This document shows positions 44,951 through 53,089 of a DNA stretch of 64,000 nucleotides, in pieces. The translations under genes were made by a program, and so were the position numbers. Below the pieces are notes generated by a model. That model did not search any database. It was not told where the DNA came from and saw only the letters and a list, made by a program, of their open reading frames with translations. The stretch's first letter is position 1. Each line of letters begins with the position of its first letter. This stretch comes from Bradyrhizobium sp. CCBAU 51627 (GTDB taxonomy: Bacteria; Pseudomonadota; Alphaproteobacteria; Rhizobiales; Xanthobacteraceae), in contig NZ_LBJG01000093.1 in assembly GCF_028128765.1 (NCBI RefSeq), positions 186,001 to 250,000 on the forward strand. The letters run 5' to 3'.

Positions 44951-45268
44951 AGGTGCGGGGCAAAGGCTGAAAGAACGGGCTCGGGGAACCCATACACCGG
45001 ATTTGGCGATGGGAACACGCGCGATTCAGCCGCCATGACGCTCTGAACCGAACGCAACCGTCGCTCGAGCCCCGATCGTTAACAAAGGTTAAGAACCCTG
45101 TCCTTTTCTCCTTTGCGGAAGTTCCGTGGCATCCGTATTTTGCCGCATTGTTGCGGGAGCGTGAGGAATGCGAGACGATACCGCGGCATCGCTGCCGGTG
45201 TCGTTGATTCTCAAGCCGCATGTCGTCGCGGACCTTGGTTTGTAGTGGTTTCGCAGGGGGACCATGGA
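44951..45268. other. 318-bp divergent promoter region
   Basis: Between the cyclase gene (minus) and the lytic transglycosylase gene (plus). The AT-rich stretch GTTAACAAAGGTTAAG near 45080-45095 is a likely promoter area. In-frame codons upstream of the transglycosylase ATG (from 45113) show no signal sequence and are treated as untranslated. No other structure is seen. Confidence 0.5.
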
Positions 45269-47455
45269 ATGAACCAGTGCCTACGCTCGCTCGCGTGTGT
45301 CGTTGCCGTGGCCGCTTTGGCCTTCGTGCCTACCGAGCTGGTGGCGAAGAGCAGTCACAAATCGTCTGGTTCCAAGAAGGCGCATGAGGTGAAAGCCGGC
45401 AAGCACCGCCATGCCGCAGCGAGATCGCGTCATGGCAAACATGCCGAGGCCAAGCATAAGTCCAAGCAGCGGAACGACGAGCCCGCGGACAAACCGGCGC
45501 CGCCGCCGCTGACCGGCGACCTCGCCGCGCTGAAGGACGCGATCGACCTCGCGCGCAAGGGCAAGGCCGACGACGCAACTGCGGCGCGCGATCGCATTGC
45601 CGATCCCGCCGGACAGAAGCTCGCCGACTGGTTCATGCTGCGCCATTCCGAGAGCACCGCGAATTTCAAGCGCTATGCCGCCTTCCTCGCCGCCAATCCA
45701 GACTGGCCGAGCGCCGCGCTGCTGCGCCGCCGCGCCGAGGCCCGGCTGTGGCAGGAGAAGAGCGACGCGGCCACCGTGCACGCCTTCACGATGGATCGGC
45801 CGACCAGCGCCAAAGGCAAGTTCGCCCTCGCCCGCGTGCTGCTGTCCGAAGGAGACAACGACCGGGCCGCGCGTCTCGTCCGCGACGCCTGGCGCTCGGA
45901 GGAATTGTCCGAGCGCAGCGAGGAGGATTCCTACGAAGCGTTTCACGACCTGTTACGGGTTGAGGATCATCGCGCCCGCATGGACAAGCGTCTTGGCGCC
46001 AAGGACTATGCCGGCGCAAGGCGCGCCGCAAAACGGCTGGGCGAGGATGCGCTCGCCATCGTCAAGGCTTGCGCCGCGGTCAACGCCAAGTCCGACAAGG
46101 CAAAGGATTATCTCGACGACGTGTCGGCAGACGGCCGCCGCGACCTCGGATATGTCCTGTGCCGCGCGCAATGGCATCTCCAGAAGGACCACATCGACGA
46201 TGCAGCCGAAGTGATCCTGGCCGCTGCGCCCGACACGATGGCGGCCCAGGACACCGATGCCTGGTGGCGCGAGCGCCGCCTGCTCGCGCGAAAACTGCTC
46301 GACCAGGGCAAGTTCAGGACCGCGTACGACGTGGTGCGCGCCGCCGCGGTGCCGGCGATGGAGGTCTATCGCGTCGACTATCACTTCATGTGCGGCTGGA
46401 TCGCGCTGCGCTATCTCGACGATCCCAAGGCGGCGATGGCACACTTCGCCGCGATCGACGAAGGCTCGAGCAACCCGATCGCGCTGTCGCGTGCTCATTA
46501 CTGGCGCGGCCGCGCGGCCGAGGCGATGGGAGCCACGGCCGATGCGCGCTTGAGCTACAAGGCGGCCGCACGCTATCCGACCGCCTATTATGGCCAGCTC
46601 GCCCGCGCCAGGCTTGGCCTCGAGGGAATCGAGCTGCGCACGCCCTCGCCCGTGCTGGCGGCAGCCGATGCGCCGGCCGCAGACGAACGCGTGCACGCCG
46701 CCGACATGCTGTACGGCATCGGCGAGCGCGATGTGGTGCTCTACTTCGCCGAAGATTTCGCCAAGGAGAGCTCCGACATCGCGGCACTCGCGGCCCTCGG
46801 CGAGCTTGCCAGCCAGCGCAACGATGCGCGCGTCATGCTCGAGGTCGGCAAGTCGGCGCTAGCCCGCGGGATGGCGCTTGATCATTATGCGTTCCCGACC
46901 ATCGGCATTCCCGAACACAAGCAGGTGGCGCCCGCGATCGACGCCAGCGTGATCTATTCGGTGGCGCGGACCGAAAGCGCATTCGACCAGCGCGACAAGT
47001 CGTCTGCCAACGCCGTCGGCCTGATGCAGGTGACGCCGGAAGCCGGCCGCGACACCGCAAAGCGCTTCGGTGTGACCTACGACTGGGACAGGATGGTGTC
47101 CGACCCCGTCTACAACACGCAGATGGGCGCGGCCGAGCTCAGCGCGCTGATGTCGGAATATCGCGGCAACCAGATCATGACCTTCGCCGGTTACAATGCC
47201 GGCCGCGGCCGGGTCCGCGACTGGGTACAGGCGCATGGCGACCCTCGCGATCCCAAGGTCGATCCAGTCGACTGGGTCGAGCGCATCCCGCTGTCGGAGA
47301 CGCGCAATTACGTCCAGCGCGTGATGGAGAACGTGCAGGTCTACCGCGCGAGGTTCGAGGGCAGCGGCACGGTCGCCAGCAAGGCCGACCAGCGCGTGGT
47401 GACGGACCAGACCGGCCCAGTCGCACCGGTGGCGGCCGCAGCACCCGCTCCCTAG
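45269..47455 (+). CDS. slt: Slt-type soluble lytic transglycosylase
   Basis: Periplasmic muramidase, 728 residues. The signal peptide 'MNQCLRSLACVVAVAALAFV' is followed by a Lys/His-rich linker, a long helical superhelix (about 90-560) and the C-terminal catalytic domain with the Glu in 'ARTESAFDQRDKSSANAVGL', 'MQVTPEAGRD', and 'TFAGYNAGRGRVRDWVQAHG'. Length and order match Slt70-type enzymes in rhizobia. ATG 45269 is chosen from the signal peptide and the AGGGGG upstream. Confidence 0.92.
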   Translation: MNQCLRSLACVVAVAALAFVPTELVAKSSHKSSGSKKAHEVKAGKHRHAAARSRHGKHAEAKHKSKQRNDEPADKPAPPPLTGDLAALKDAIDLARKGKADDATAARDRIADPAGQKLADWFMLRHSESTANFKRYAAFLAANPDWPSAALLRRRAEARLWQEKSDAATVHAFTMDRPTSAKGKFALARVLLSEGDNDRAARLVRDAWRSEELSERSEEDSYEAFHDLLRVEDHRARMDKRLGAKDYAGARRAAKRLGEDALAIVKACAAVNAKSDKAKDYLDDVSADGRRDLGYVLCRAQWHLQKDHIDDAAEVILAAAPDTMAAQDTDAWWRERRLLARKLLDQGKFRTAYDVVRAAAVPAMEVYRVDYHFMCGWIALRYLDDPKAAMAHFAAIDEGSSNPIALSRAHYWRGRAAEAMGATADARLSYKAAARYPTAYYGQLARARLGLEGIELRTPSPVLAAADAPAADERVHAADMLYGIGERDVVLYFAEDFAKESSDIAALAALGELASQRNDARVMLEVGKSALARGMALDHYAFPTIGIPEHKQVAPAIDASVIYSVARTESAFDQRDKSSANAVGLMQVTPEAGRDTAKRFGVTYDWDRMVSDPVYNTQMGAAELSALMSEYRGNQIMTFAGYNAGRGRVRDWVQAHGDPRDPKVDPVDWVERIPLSETRNYVQRVMENVQVYRARFEGSGTVASKADQRVVTDQTGPVAPVAAAAPAP

Positions 47456-47529
47456 TCGACGCCGCCGGGGCTGGACCGGGCGCCTGCGAGGTCACGTTGC
47501 TGCGGCTTCCACGCGCCTGCAGCGCGCAG

Positions 47530-47871
47530 CTAGGTGTCACCTCCTTCCGTCGTGATCGGATCGCGGCCGTCCAGAAATACGCTGGTCAAGGCTCTCGCGA
47601 AGGTCCAGATCTGTATCGTAGAGCTCCAGCACGAGACCGCACTCAGCACCGCCAACATCTCGATCATGTTGTCGGCGGCCGACTTTCTGCCAGCAGGCAT
47701 CGACCAGGGCATCAGCAGCGTCATGAGTTCGCCTCGGCGGTAGCAGTCATAGTCACAATAATGGCGCTGTGTCCGCACCTGCCGGACATAGCCTGAAAGG
47801 ATCGACCGCGAGCATGTGCTGCACGTCGCCGCGCTTTGCGGAGGCTCGTCATTGACCAACACAAAGTTCAT
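47530..47871 (-). CDS. small cysteine-pair protein (tandem paralogue B)
   Basis: A 113-residue protein whose first 50 residues match its upstream neighbour: 'MNFVLVNDEPPQSAATCSTC', 'SILSGYVRQVRTQRHYCDYD'. The CxxC and CDxxCY pairs could bind zinc. A hydrophobic C-terminal section 'MIEMLAVLSAVSCWSSTIQI' is not shared and may be a membrane helix. ATG 47871 overlaps the stop of the preceding gene (ATGA). Family not recognised. Confidence 0.6.
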   Translation of the reverse strand: MNFVLVNDEPPQSAATCSTCSRSILSGYVRQVRTQRHYCDYDCYRRGELMTLLMPWSMPAGRKSAADNMIEMLAVLSAVSCWSSTIQIWTFARALTSVFLDGRDPITTEGGDT

Positions 47872-48056
47872 GAAGCCGCCCTCATGCGATCTTGTGCGAG
47901 GGCCTCGCAGAACAACGCGTAGCACCGGTGGTCGCAGTAAGTCAGACGGGTCGCGATCTCGCGGAGATAGCCGCCGCAAATCGTCTCGCAGCACTGCATG
48001 CACCAGGTCTGCCGGAACGGGGTCCGGTCGTTCACCAGCACGAACGCGAATCTCAT
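47868..48056 (-). CDS. small cysteine-pair protein (tandem paralogue A)
   Basis: A 62-residue protein: 'MRFAFVLVNDRTPFRQTWCM', then CETICGGYLREIATRLTYCD and HRCYALF. The pattern FVLVND-x-CxxC-x-GY-x-R-x-YCDxxCY is shared with the next gene, showing tandem duplication and divergence. Likely zinc-binding; cytosolic. ATG 48056 is chosen where paralogy starts. Coupled to the downstream gene by a 4-bp overlap. Confidence 0.6.
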   Translation of the reverse strand: MRFAFVLVNDRTPFRQTWCMQCCETICGGYLREIATRLTYCDHRCYALFCEALAQDRMRAAS

Positions 48057-48175
48057 GTGGCACCTCCCAAGGGGAAGCAGAACAGAATGATCGGGCACAA
48101 GAACCTGCATGGGCGATTCAAGACAGGGACTCCCGGATCGGACCTGCAGAACGGTCTCAGCTCTCTAATTCAGCC

Positions 48176-48385
48176 TCACGCGAACTGAGCCCGAAACAAC
48201 CACCGACGGTCGCGCTCGCGGCGAGTGCGGAAGCGATCGACGCACCTCTTGGAGCAGAGCGCGGTGCGCCACGAGTAGTAGCGGATCAGACCAAACTTTC
48301 CGCCACACACCGCACACCCTTTCGCAGAAGAGCAACGCTCGGACTGGGATGGGCCATGCTTGGGACGTACGGATGCATCACACAT
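48176..48385 (-). CDS. small zinc-ribbon-like protein
   Basis: A 69-residue basic protein with two cysteine pairs, 'GCAVCGGKFGLIRYY' and 'TALCSKRCVDRFRTRRERDR', and an Arg-rich end. ATG 48385 has AGGGAGA upstream. It is the first of three small cysteine-pair genes on the minus strand (48385 to 47530), which may form one transcript. No family name recognised; nucleic-acid binding is possible. Confidence 0.6.
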   Translation of the reverse strand: MCDASVRPKHGPSQSERCSSAKGCAVCGGKFGLIRYYSWRTALCSKRCVDRFRTRRERDRRWLFRAQFA

Positions 48386-48888
48386 TGGTGTCTCCCTCTG
48401 TTGCTCGCGTTTTTGCCGGCTCGTTCCCTTCGACCTCTCGCGGGTCGTAAATTGCGGCGACGCGCTTGCGTGTCGGGAAGTGCAGCAGCCTCGCCCAATG
48501 CCTTCAGACCGGTTCTCGTATGCTCGCCGCGATTGGCGGATCGACACTCCCGATTGATCCCGAGCGTAGTCCGCCGGGGAGGAAGCGCTCAATTGTACGG
48601 AGGTAAATGACCGACATGATTAGGATTGGAGGAGCTATACGTAGGTTTGTCCGTATTCGCCCGGGGCGGCCGCGTTCGTTCACGTTCAACGAGACGGCGC
48701 ACGATGCTCCGGATACACGGGCAACGTGAGACACTTTGGCGTATTTGACGTGCCGCGATAGCCAGGGCGGTCGGGGTCAATTCGAAGGCGAAGCTCGTAC
48801 CCCCTTCATCCGACTTTGTCCGGAATTGCCCCTCTTGCGGCAACGTGCTCTACTTGTGCTCGCGCAGAGAGTGCCGGGAGCGTCTGCG
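48386..48888. other. 503-bp region between the cysteine-pair genes and the PAS kinase
   Basis: Divergent promoter region. Apart from the short plus-strand ORF at 48607-48729, no gene, repeat or riboswitch was recognised. Open frames on the minus strand (48504-48734 and 48589-48843) have poor composition and no recognisable start context. Confidence 0.5.
48607..48729 (+). CDS. possible 40-residue small protein
   Basis: ATG 48607 follows GGAGG with a 4-base spacer, one of the strongest ribosome-binding sites in the region. It encodes 40 residues, 'MTDMIRIGGAIRRFVRIRPG' then 'RPRSFTFNETAHDAPDTRAT', basic at the start. It ends 159 bp before the PAS kinase start on the same strand. Could be a leader ORF or small regulator; no homology known. 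Confidence 0.35.
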   Translation: MTDMIRIGGAIRRFVRIRPGRPRSFTFNETAHDAPDTRAT

Positions 48889-50871
48889 ATGAAACCTGGC
48901 CTGGCAGTCACGTTCGGGAAGTCAGCCGCGCAATTCCTCGTCGGCTGCGTCAGGCAGACTGTCGCCCTCAAGTCGCATACCGAGCCTGATGGCCGCCTGC
49001 TCGAAGCGGTCAAGCAATGGCAGCAAGCCTTCGAGCACAATCCGGTCATGTATTTCATGGTCGATCCGGCCGGAACCGTGATCAACGTGAACACGTTCGG
49101 CGCTGCGCAGCTGGGCTATACGGCCGCAGAGCTGATCGGCCGATCGGTGCTGGATGTCTTCTTCGAGGAGGATCGCAACTTCGTCCGCGAGTGCGTTGCG
49201 CTGTGCCTCGATACCGTCGATCAGTCCCACACCTGGGAAATCCGGAAGGTGCGTAAGGATGGCTCGGTGCTGTGGGTGCGCGAGAACGCAAAGACCATGC
49301 TGCGGGCCGATGGCGGGCCAATCGTACTCGTGGCCTGCGAGAACATCACCGAGCGTAAGGAAGCGGAAAATGCGCTGCGCCAGAGCGAGGCTTATCTCAC
49401 CCAGGCGCAGGAATTGAGCCACACCGGCAGTTTCGGCTGGCGGGCCGCAACTGGCGAGATCACCTGGTCGAAGGAGACCTATCGCATCTTCGAATGCGAC
49501 GAGAGGAGCAAGCCACAGATCGCGGTCATGCTCCAGCGGATCCATCCGGAGGACCGGCTTGCGGTGCAACGGACCACGGGGCGGGCTGCGCGCGAGGGAA
49601 CAGATTACGATCACGAGTATCGGCTCCTGATGGCCGACGGCTCCATCAAGTATGTCCGTGCGGTGGCCCGGGCCACGCGGGATGCCGCCGGTCACGTGGA
49701 GTTCGTGGGATCGGTGAGCGACATCACGGCGACCAAGGAGGCAGAGCGCAGGCTTCGCGAGAGCGAGCAGCGCTTTCGCGACTACGCCGAGACTGCATCT
49801 GACTGGTTCTGGGAGACGGGGCCGGACCACCGCGTGACCCTGATATCGGAACATTCGGATACTCCCACCGCCCCGACGGGCCTGATCGGACTCACGCGCT
49901 GGGACATCGCTCCGGACTCGGATCTCGAACCCGAAAAATGGCGACAACACCGAGCGGCGCTCGACGCCCATGTTCCATTCCGCGACCTGGTGTATCGCAG
50001 CAGAGACCGCAACGGACAGACGATCTACGTCCGGACCAGCGGTAAGCCGTTCTTTGATGCCGAGGGTACTTTTCTGGGTTACCGCGGCGTCTGCACCGAC
50101 ATAACTGCGGCGATCAGAGCCGATCAGGCCGAAGACGCGCTGCGCAAGGCTCAAGCCGAGTTGGCCCATGTGACACGCGTGACGACGCTAGGGGAACTGA
50201 CGGCTTCCATTGCCCACGAAATCAATCAGCCGCTCGCCGCAGTGATCGCCAATGCCGACGCTTGCCTCACCTGGCTGCAACGCAGTCCGCCAGATGTCAA
50301 AGCAGCCCGCCGCTCCGTGGAGTGGATCATCGAGGACGGCACGCGCGCCAGCGACGTCATCCGTCACGTTCGGGCGCTTGCCAAGCGGTCGGACGTCGAG
50401 ATGGTTCCCCTCGATGCCAACGTCGTCGTGCGTGAGGCCGTTGCACTCGTTCGGCGCGAGATGGCCAGCCATGCCGTCTCGGTGCGAATGGAGCTGTCGT
50501 CCGCGGTACCCAAGATTTTTGGCGATCGAATCCAGTTGCAACAGGTCCTGATCAACCTGATCATGAATGGCATTGAGGCCATGGAAGGCGTCGTTGATCG
50601 CCCGCGCGAGTTGGCCATCCGCTCAGCGGCGGATGACGACGAGGCGGTGGTGTTGAGCATCGCCGACTGCGGCGTCGGAATCAGTGAACAGGTGATCGAA
50701 CGCATGTTCGCGCCGTTCTTTACAACGAAGTCATCCGGCATGGGCATGGGTCTGTCGATCTGTCGCTCCATCATCGAGGCGCATGGCGGACGTCTTTCCG
50801 CAGCACCGAACCAGGAGCGCGGCGCGACTTTTCAGATTACTCTGCCCCGCCACGTAGAGGAAACATCGTGA
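48889..50871 (+). CDS. cytosolic PAS histidine kinase (NodV/FixL-like)
   Basis: A 660-residue soluble sensor kinase without membrane helices. Three PAS domains occur in a row ('AFEHNPVMYFMVDPAGTVIN', 'LTQAQELSHTGSFGWRAATG', 'RFRDYAETASDWFWETGPDH'), the first two each followed by a PAC-type linker. Then HisKA with 'SIAHEINQPLAAVIANADAC' (phospho-His about 442) and HATPase 'VLINLIMNGIEAMEGV', 'PFFTTKSSGMGMGLSICRSI'. ATG 48889 has GGGAG upstream. Its stop overlaps the next regulator start, so the two form a pair. The signal is unknown. Confidence 0.9.
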   Translation: MKPGLAVTFGKSAAQFLVGCVRQTVALKSHTEPDGRLLEAVKQWQQAFEHNPVMYFMVDPAGTVINVNTFGAAQLGYTAAELIGRSVLDVFFEEDRNFVRECVALCLDTVDQSHTWEIRKVRKDGSVLWVRENAKTMLRADGGPIVLVACENITERKEAENALRQSEAYLTQAQELSHTGSFGWRAATGEITWSKETYRIFECDERSKPQIAVMLQRIHPEDRLAVQRTTGRAAREGTDYDHEYRLLMADGSIKYVRAVARATRDAAGHVEFVGSVSDITATKEAERRLRESEQRFRDYAETASDWFWETGPDHRVTLISEHSDTPTAPTGLIGLTRWDIAPDSDLEPEKWRQHRAALDAHVPFRDLVYRSRDRNGQTIYVRTSGKPFFDAEGTFLGYRGVCTDITAAIRADQAEDALRKAQAELAHVTRVTTLGELTASIAHEINQPLAAVIANADACLTWLQRSPPDVKAARRSVEWIIEDGTRASDVIRHVRALAKRSDVEMVPLDANVVVREAVALVRREMASHAVSVRMELSSAVPKIFGDRIQLQQVLINLIMNGIEAMEGVVDRPRELAIRSAADDDEAVVLSIADCGVGISEQVIERMFAPFFTTKSSGMGMGLSICRSIIEAHGGRLSAAPNQERGATFQITLPRHVEETS

Positions 50872-51539
50872 CCGAGCGCGCGGAGCCTTCGCCGCTGCAG
50901 GACAACGGCAACAGGCCAATCGTCCTCATCGTCGACGACGACGTGTCGATGCGCCGTGCGCTCACCAATCTATTCGAATCGGTCGGCCTCAACGTCGAAG
51001 CATTCGGCTCGGCCTCTCAACTGCTCCAGGCCAAGCCGCCGGAAGGCCCCAGCTGCCTGGTGCTCGACATCCGCCTGCCCGGAGTCAGCGGCCTTGAGCT
51101 GCAGTCCGATCTGGCCAAGGCCAACATCCACACGCCGATCATCTTCATTACCGGCCACGCTGACATTCCCATGACCGTTCGAGCCATGAAAGGCGGCGCG
51201 ATCGACTTCCTGACCAAGCCGGTCCGCGACCAGGACATCCTGGACGCAGTGCAGGCTGCGATCGAGCGAGACCGCAAGCGCCGCGATCTCAACAAGACGG
51301 TCTCGAACGTCAGATCGCGCTTCGAGTCACTCAGCTCGCGCGAGCGGGACGTATTGGCTCTGGTGACGTCCGGCCTGATGAACAAGCAAGTGGCTGCCCA
51401 ACTCGGGTTGGCGGAAATCACCGTCAAGATTTATCGCGGCCAGATCATGCGCAAAATGGGCGCGAAGTCGCTGGCCGACCTCGTGAGAATGAGTGAGGCG
51501 CTCGGCATTCGGCCCGGCCGGTCCGACGTACAAACCTAA
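50868..51539 (+). CDS. FixJ/NodW-family response regulator
   Basis: A 223-residue regulator starting at GTG 50868 within GTGA, so it overlaps the kinase by 4 bp. Receiver: 'IVLIVDDDVSMRRALTNLFE', phospho-Asp in 'SCLVLDIRLPGVSG', 'ITGHADIPMTVRAMKGGAID', 'FLTKPV'. Output: LuxR-type HTH 'LSSRERDVLALVTSGLMNKQ', 'AEITVKIYRGQIMRKMGA'. The FixJ/NodW type fits the PAS kinase as partner. Confidence 0.93.
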   Translation: MTERAEPSPLQDNGNRPIVLIVDDDVSMRRALTNLFESVGLNVEAFGSASQLLQAKPPEGPSCLVLDIRLPGVSGLELQSDLAKANIHTPIIFITGHADIPMTVRAMKGGAIDFLTKPVRDQDILDAVQAAIERDRKRRDLNKTVSNVRSRFESLSSRERDVLALVTSGLMNKQVAAQLGLAEITVKIYRGQIMRKMGAKSLADLVRMSEALGIRPGRSDVQT

Positions 51540-51634
51540 GTATGAGTATGCAACGGTGAGTGGCAGGTCCACCCTGCATGTTCAGGTTGGGCCGTCGCGA
51601 CGGCAAGCGCAATCCCGGGCGAGGAGCGGACGCC

Positions 51635-52021
51635 TTGTCAGCGGCTTCGGTCATTTCGGTGCTCGATGACGACCCCTACGTGCGGGCGGCGATCAACAAC
51701 CTCTTGCGGTCGCGCGGGTATATCGTCCACACATTTGCCTCGGCCGAAGATTTTTTGAGCTCCAGCGATTCCAACAGTACCTCCTGCATCGTCGCCGACG
51801 TGCACATGCCGTCCAAGACCGGAATCGATTTGCTGACGGAGATGCGCGCGCAGGGTTCGGCTACGCCGTTCATCTTGATCACGGGTTTCCCGGATGAGGG
51901 CCTTCGCATCCGGGCGCTCGAAGCCGGGGCAGTCTGCTGTCTCGGGAAGCCGTTCCGCCCCGCGGATCTGATGCAATGCCTGCAGAGGGCGCTGGCAGCG
52001 GGTGACGACGTCACGGAGTGA
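51635..52021 (+). CDS. receiver-only response regulator
   Basis: A 128-residue FixJ-type receiver with no output domain: 'VISVLDDDPYVRAAINNLLR', phospho-Asp in 'SCIVADVHMPSKTG', 'FILITGFPDEGLRIRALEAG', 'CCLGKPF'. TTG 51635 is chosen because GAGGAG lies 9 bases upstream; ATG 51578 in the same frame is possible but has no ribosome-binding site. 95 bp after the FixJ/NodW-like gene, probably in one operon, and perhaps a phosphate sink or modulator. Confidence 0.85.
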   Translation: MSAASVISVLDDDPYVRAAINNLLRSRGYIVHTFASAEDFLSSSDSNSTSCIVADVHMPSKTGIDLLTEMRAQGSATPFILITGFPDEGLRIRALEAGAVCCLGKPFRPADLMQCLQRALAAGDDVTE

Positions 52022-52030
52022 CGTCCGGCC

Positions 52031-53002
52031 TCAATCCACTGAGATCTTCGCCGCCTTGATGATCGGCCACCATTTGGCGATCTCCGCCTTCTGCCTGATG
52101 CCGAGCGCCTCCGGCGTGAGCTGATCCTTGGGCGTCATCTCCAGGCCCTGGCTTTCGAGCTGCTTCTTCACCCTGGGATCGTTCAGTGCTTCCACGGCGG
52201 CCGCATTGAGCTTCGTCACGATCTCCTTCGGAGTGCCCTTCGGCACCCACATGCCGGACCACAGCGTCATGTTGAAGCCCTTCAGCCCGGCTTCATCGGC
52301 GGTGGGGATGTCGGGCGCCGAGGCCAGACGCTTGTCGTCGGTGACTGCGTAGGCGCGGATGGTGCCGGCGCGGACCTGGTTGATGGAGTTGGAGGTCTGG
52401 TCGACGATGATGTCGATCTGGCCGGCGATCAGATCGTTCAGCGCGGGCGCGGTACCACGATACGGCACGTATTGCAGCTTGATGCCGGAGACGCTCTCGA
52501 AATAGACGCCGGCGATGTGGCTGCCGGAGCCCGCCCCGGCCGTGCCCGCCGTCGGCGGCGACGGTCGCGACTTCAGCCATTCCAGCAGCTCCTTCAGCGA
52601 TGTCGCCGGCACCGCGTTCTTGCTGACCACGATCATCGGGTTGCTCGGTAGCAGCACTACCGGCTCGAGATCGGCGACGAGATCGTAATTCAGCTTGTAG
52701 ACGGCGCCGTTGGCGACATGCGTGCCAAGATGGCCGAAGGAAATGGTGTAGCCGTCGGGCGGCGAATGCACGGCGCGTCCCACCCCGATGGAGCCGCCGG
52801 CGCCGGTGACATTCTCGATCACCAGGGGCTGGCCGAGCGAGACCCGCATCCGTTCGGCAAGCACGCGCGCCATCGCATCGGACGGACCGCCGGCCGCAAA
52901 GGGCACGATGATGGTGATGGGATGAGAGGGATAATCGTCGGCGCGCGCGACGCCGGCAAGAGCGAGAAATCCGATCAGTCCGGCCCAGACGGCCTTCTCC
53001 AT
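52031..53002 (-). CDS. Bug/TctC-family substrate-binding protein
   Basis: Periplasmic receptor of the tripartite tricarboxylate type, 323 residues. Signal peptide 'MEKAVWAGLIGFLALAGVAR' cut after ARA. Then 'YPSHPITIIVPFAAGGPSDA', 'VIENVTGAGGSIGVGRAVHS' and 'VPYRGTAPALNDLIAGQIDI' are the Bug-family blocks. No tctA or tctB is in the window, so it is an orphan receptor. ATG 53002 is chosen by the signal peptide. Follows thrC after 87 bp. Confidence 0.9.
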   Translation of the reverse strand: MEKAVWAGLIGFLALAGVARADDYPSHPITIIVPFAAGGPSDAMARVLAERMRVSLGQPLVIENVTGAGGSIGVGRAVHSPPDGYTISFGHLGTHVANGAVYKLNYDLVADLEPVVLLPSNPMIVVSKNAVPATSLKELLEWLKSRPSPPTAGTAGAGSGSHIAGVYFESVSGIKLQYVPYRGTAPALNDLIAGQIDIIVDQTSNSINQVRAGTIRAYAVTDDKRLASAPDIPTADEAGLKGFNMTLWSGMWVPKGTPKEIVTKLNAAAVEALNDPRVKKQLESQGLEMTPKDQLTPEALGIRQKAEIAKWWPIIKAAKISVD

Positions 53003-53089
53003 GGTGGTCTCCCCAGCGACGACGTTCTTGTTCTTGTCTCTTCCCGCGTACGGGAAGAGGGATCGTTCGTGAAGAGGCAAAATGACGCG

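Noticed and set aside
44951..45268. Longer N terminus of the lytic transglycosylase starting at 45113
   Set aside because: The signal peptide begins at 45269 with a ribosome site upstream; the extra 52 residues have no signal-peptide character.
48589..48843. 84-codon minus-strand ORF in the gap before the PAS kinase
   Set aside because: Overlaps the expected kinase promoter and the small plus-strand ORF; composition not protein-like.
47456..52021. nod box or NifA site near the NodVW-like genes
   Set aside because: No ATC-N9-GAT nod-box series or TGT-N10-ACA site at convincing position was seen; symbiotic role is not claimed.
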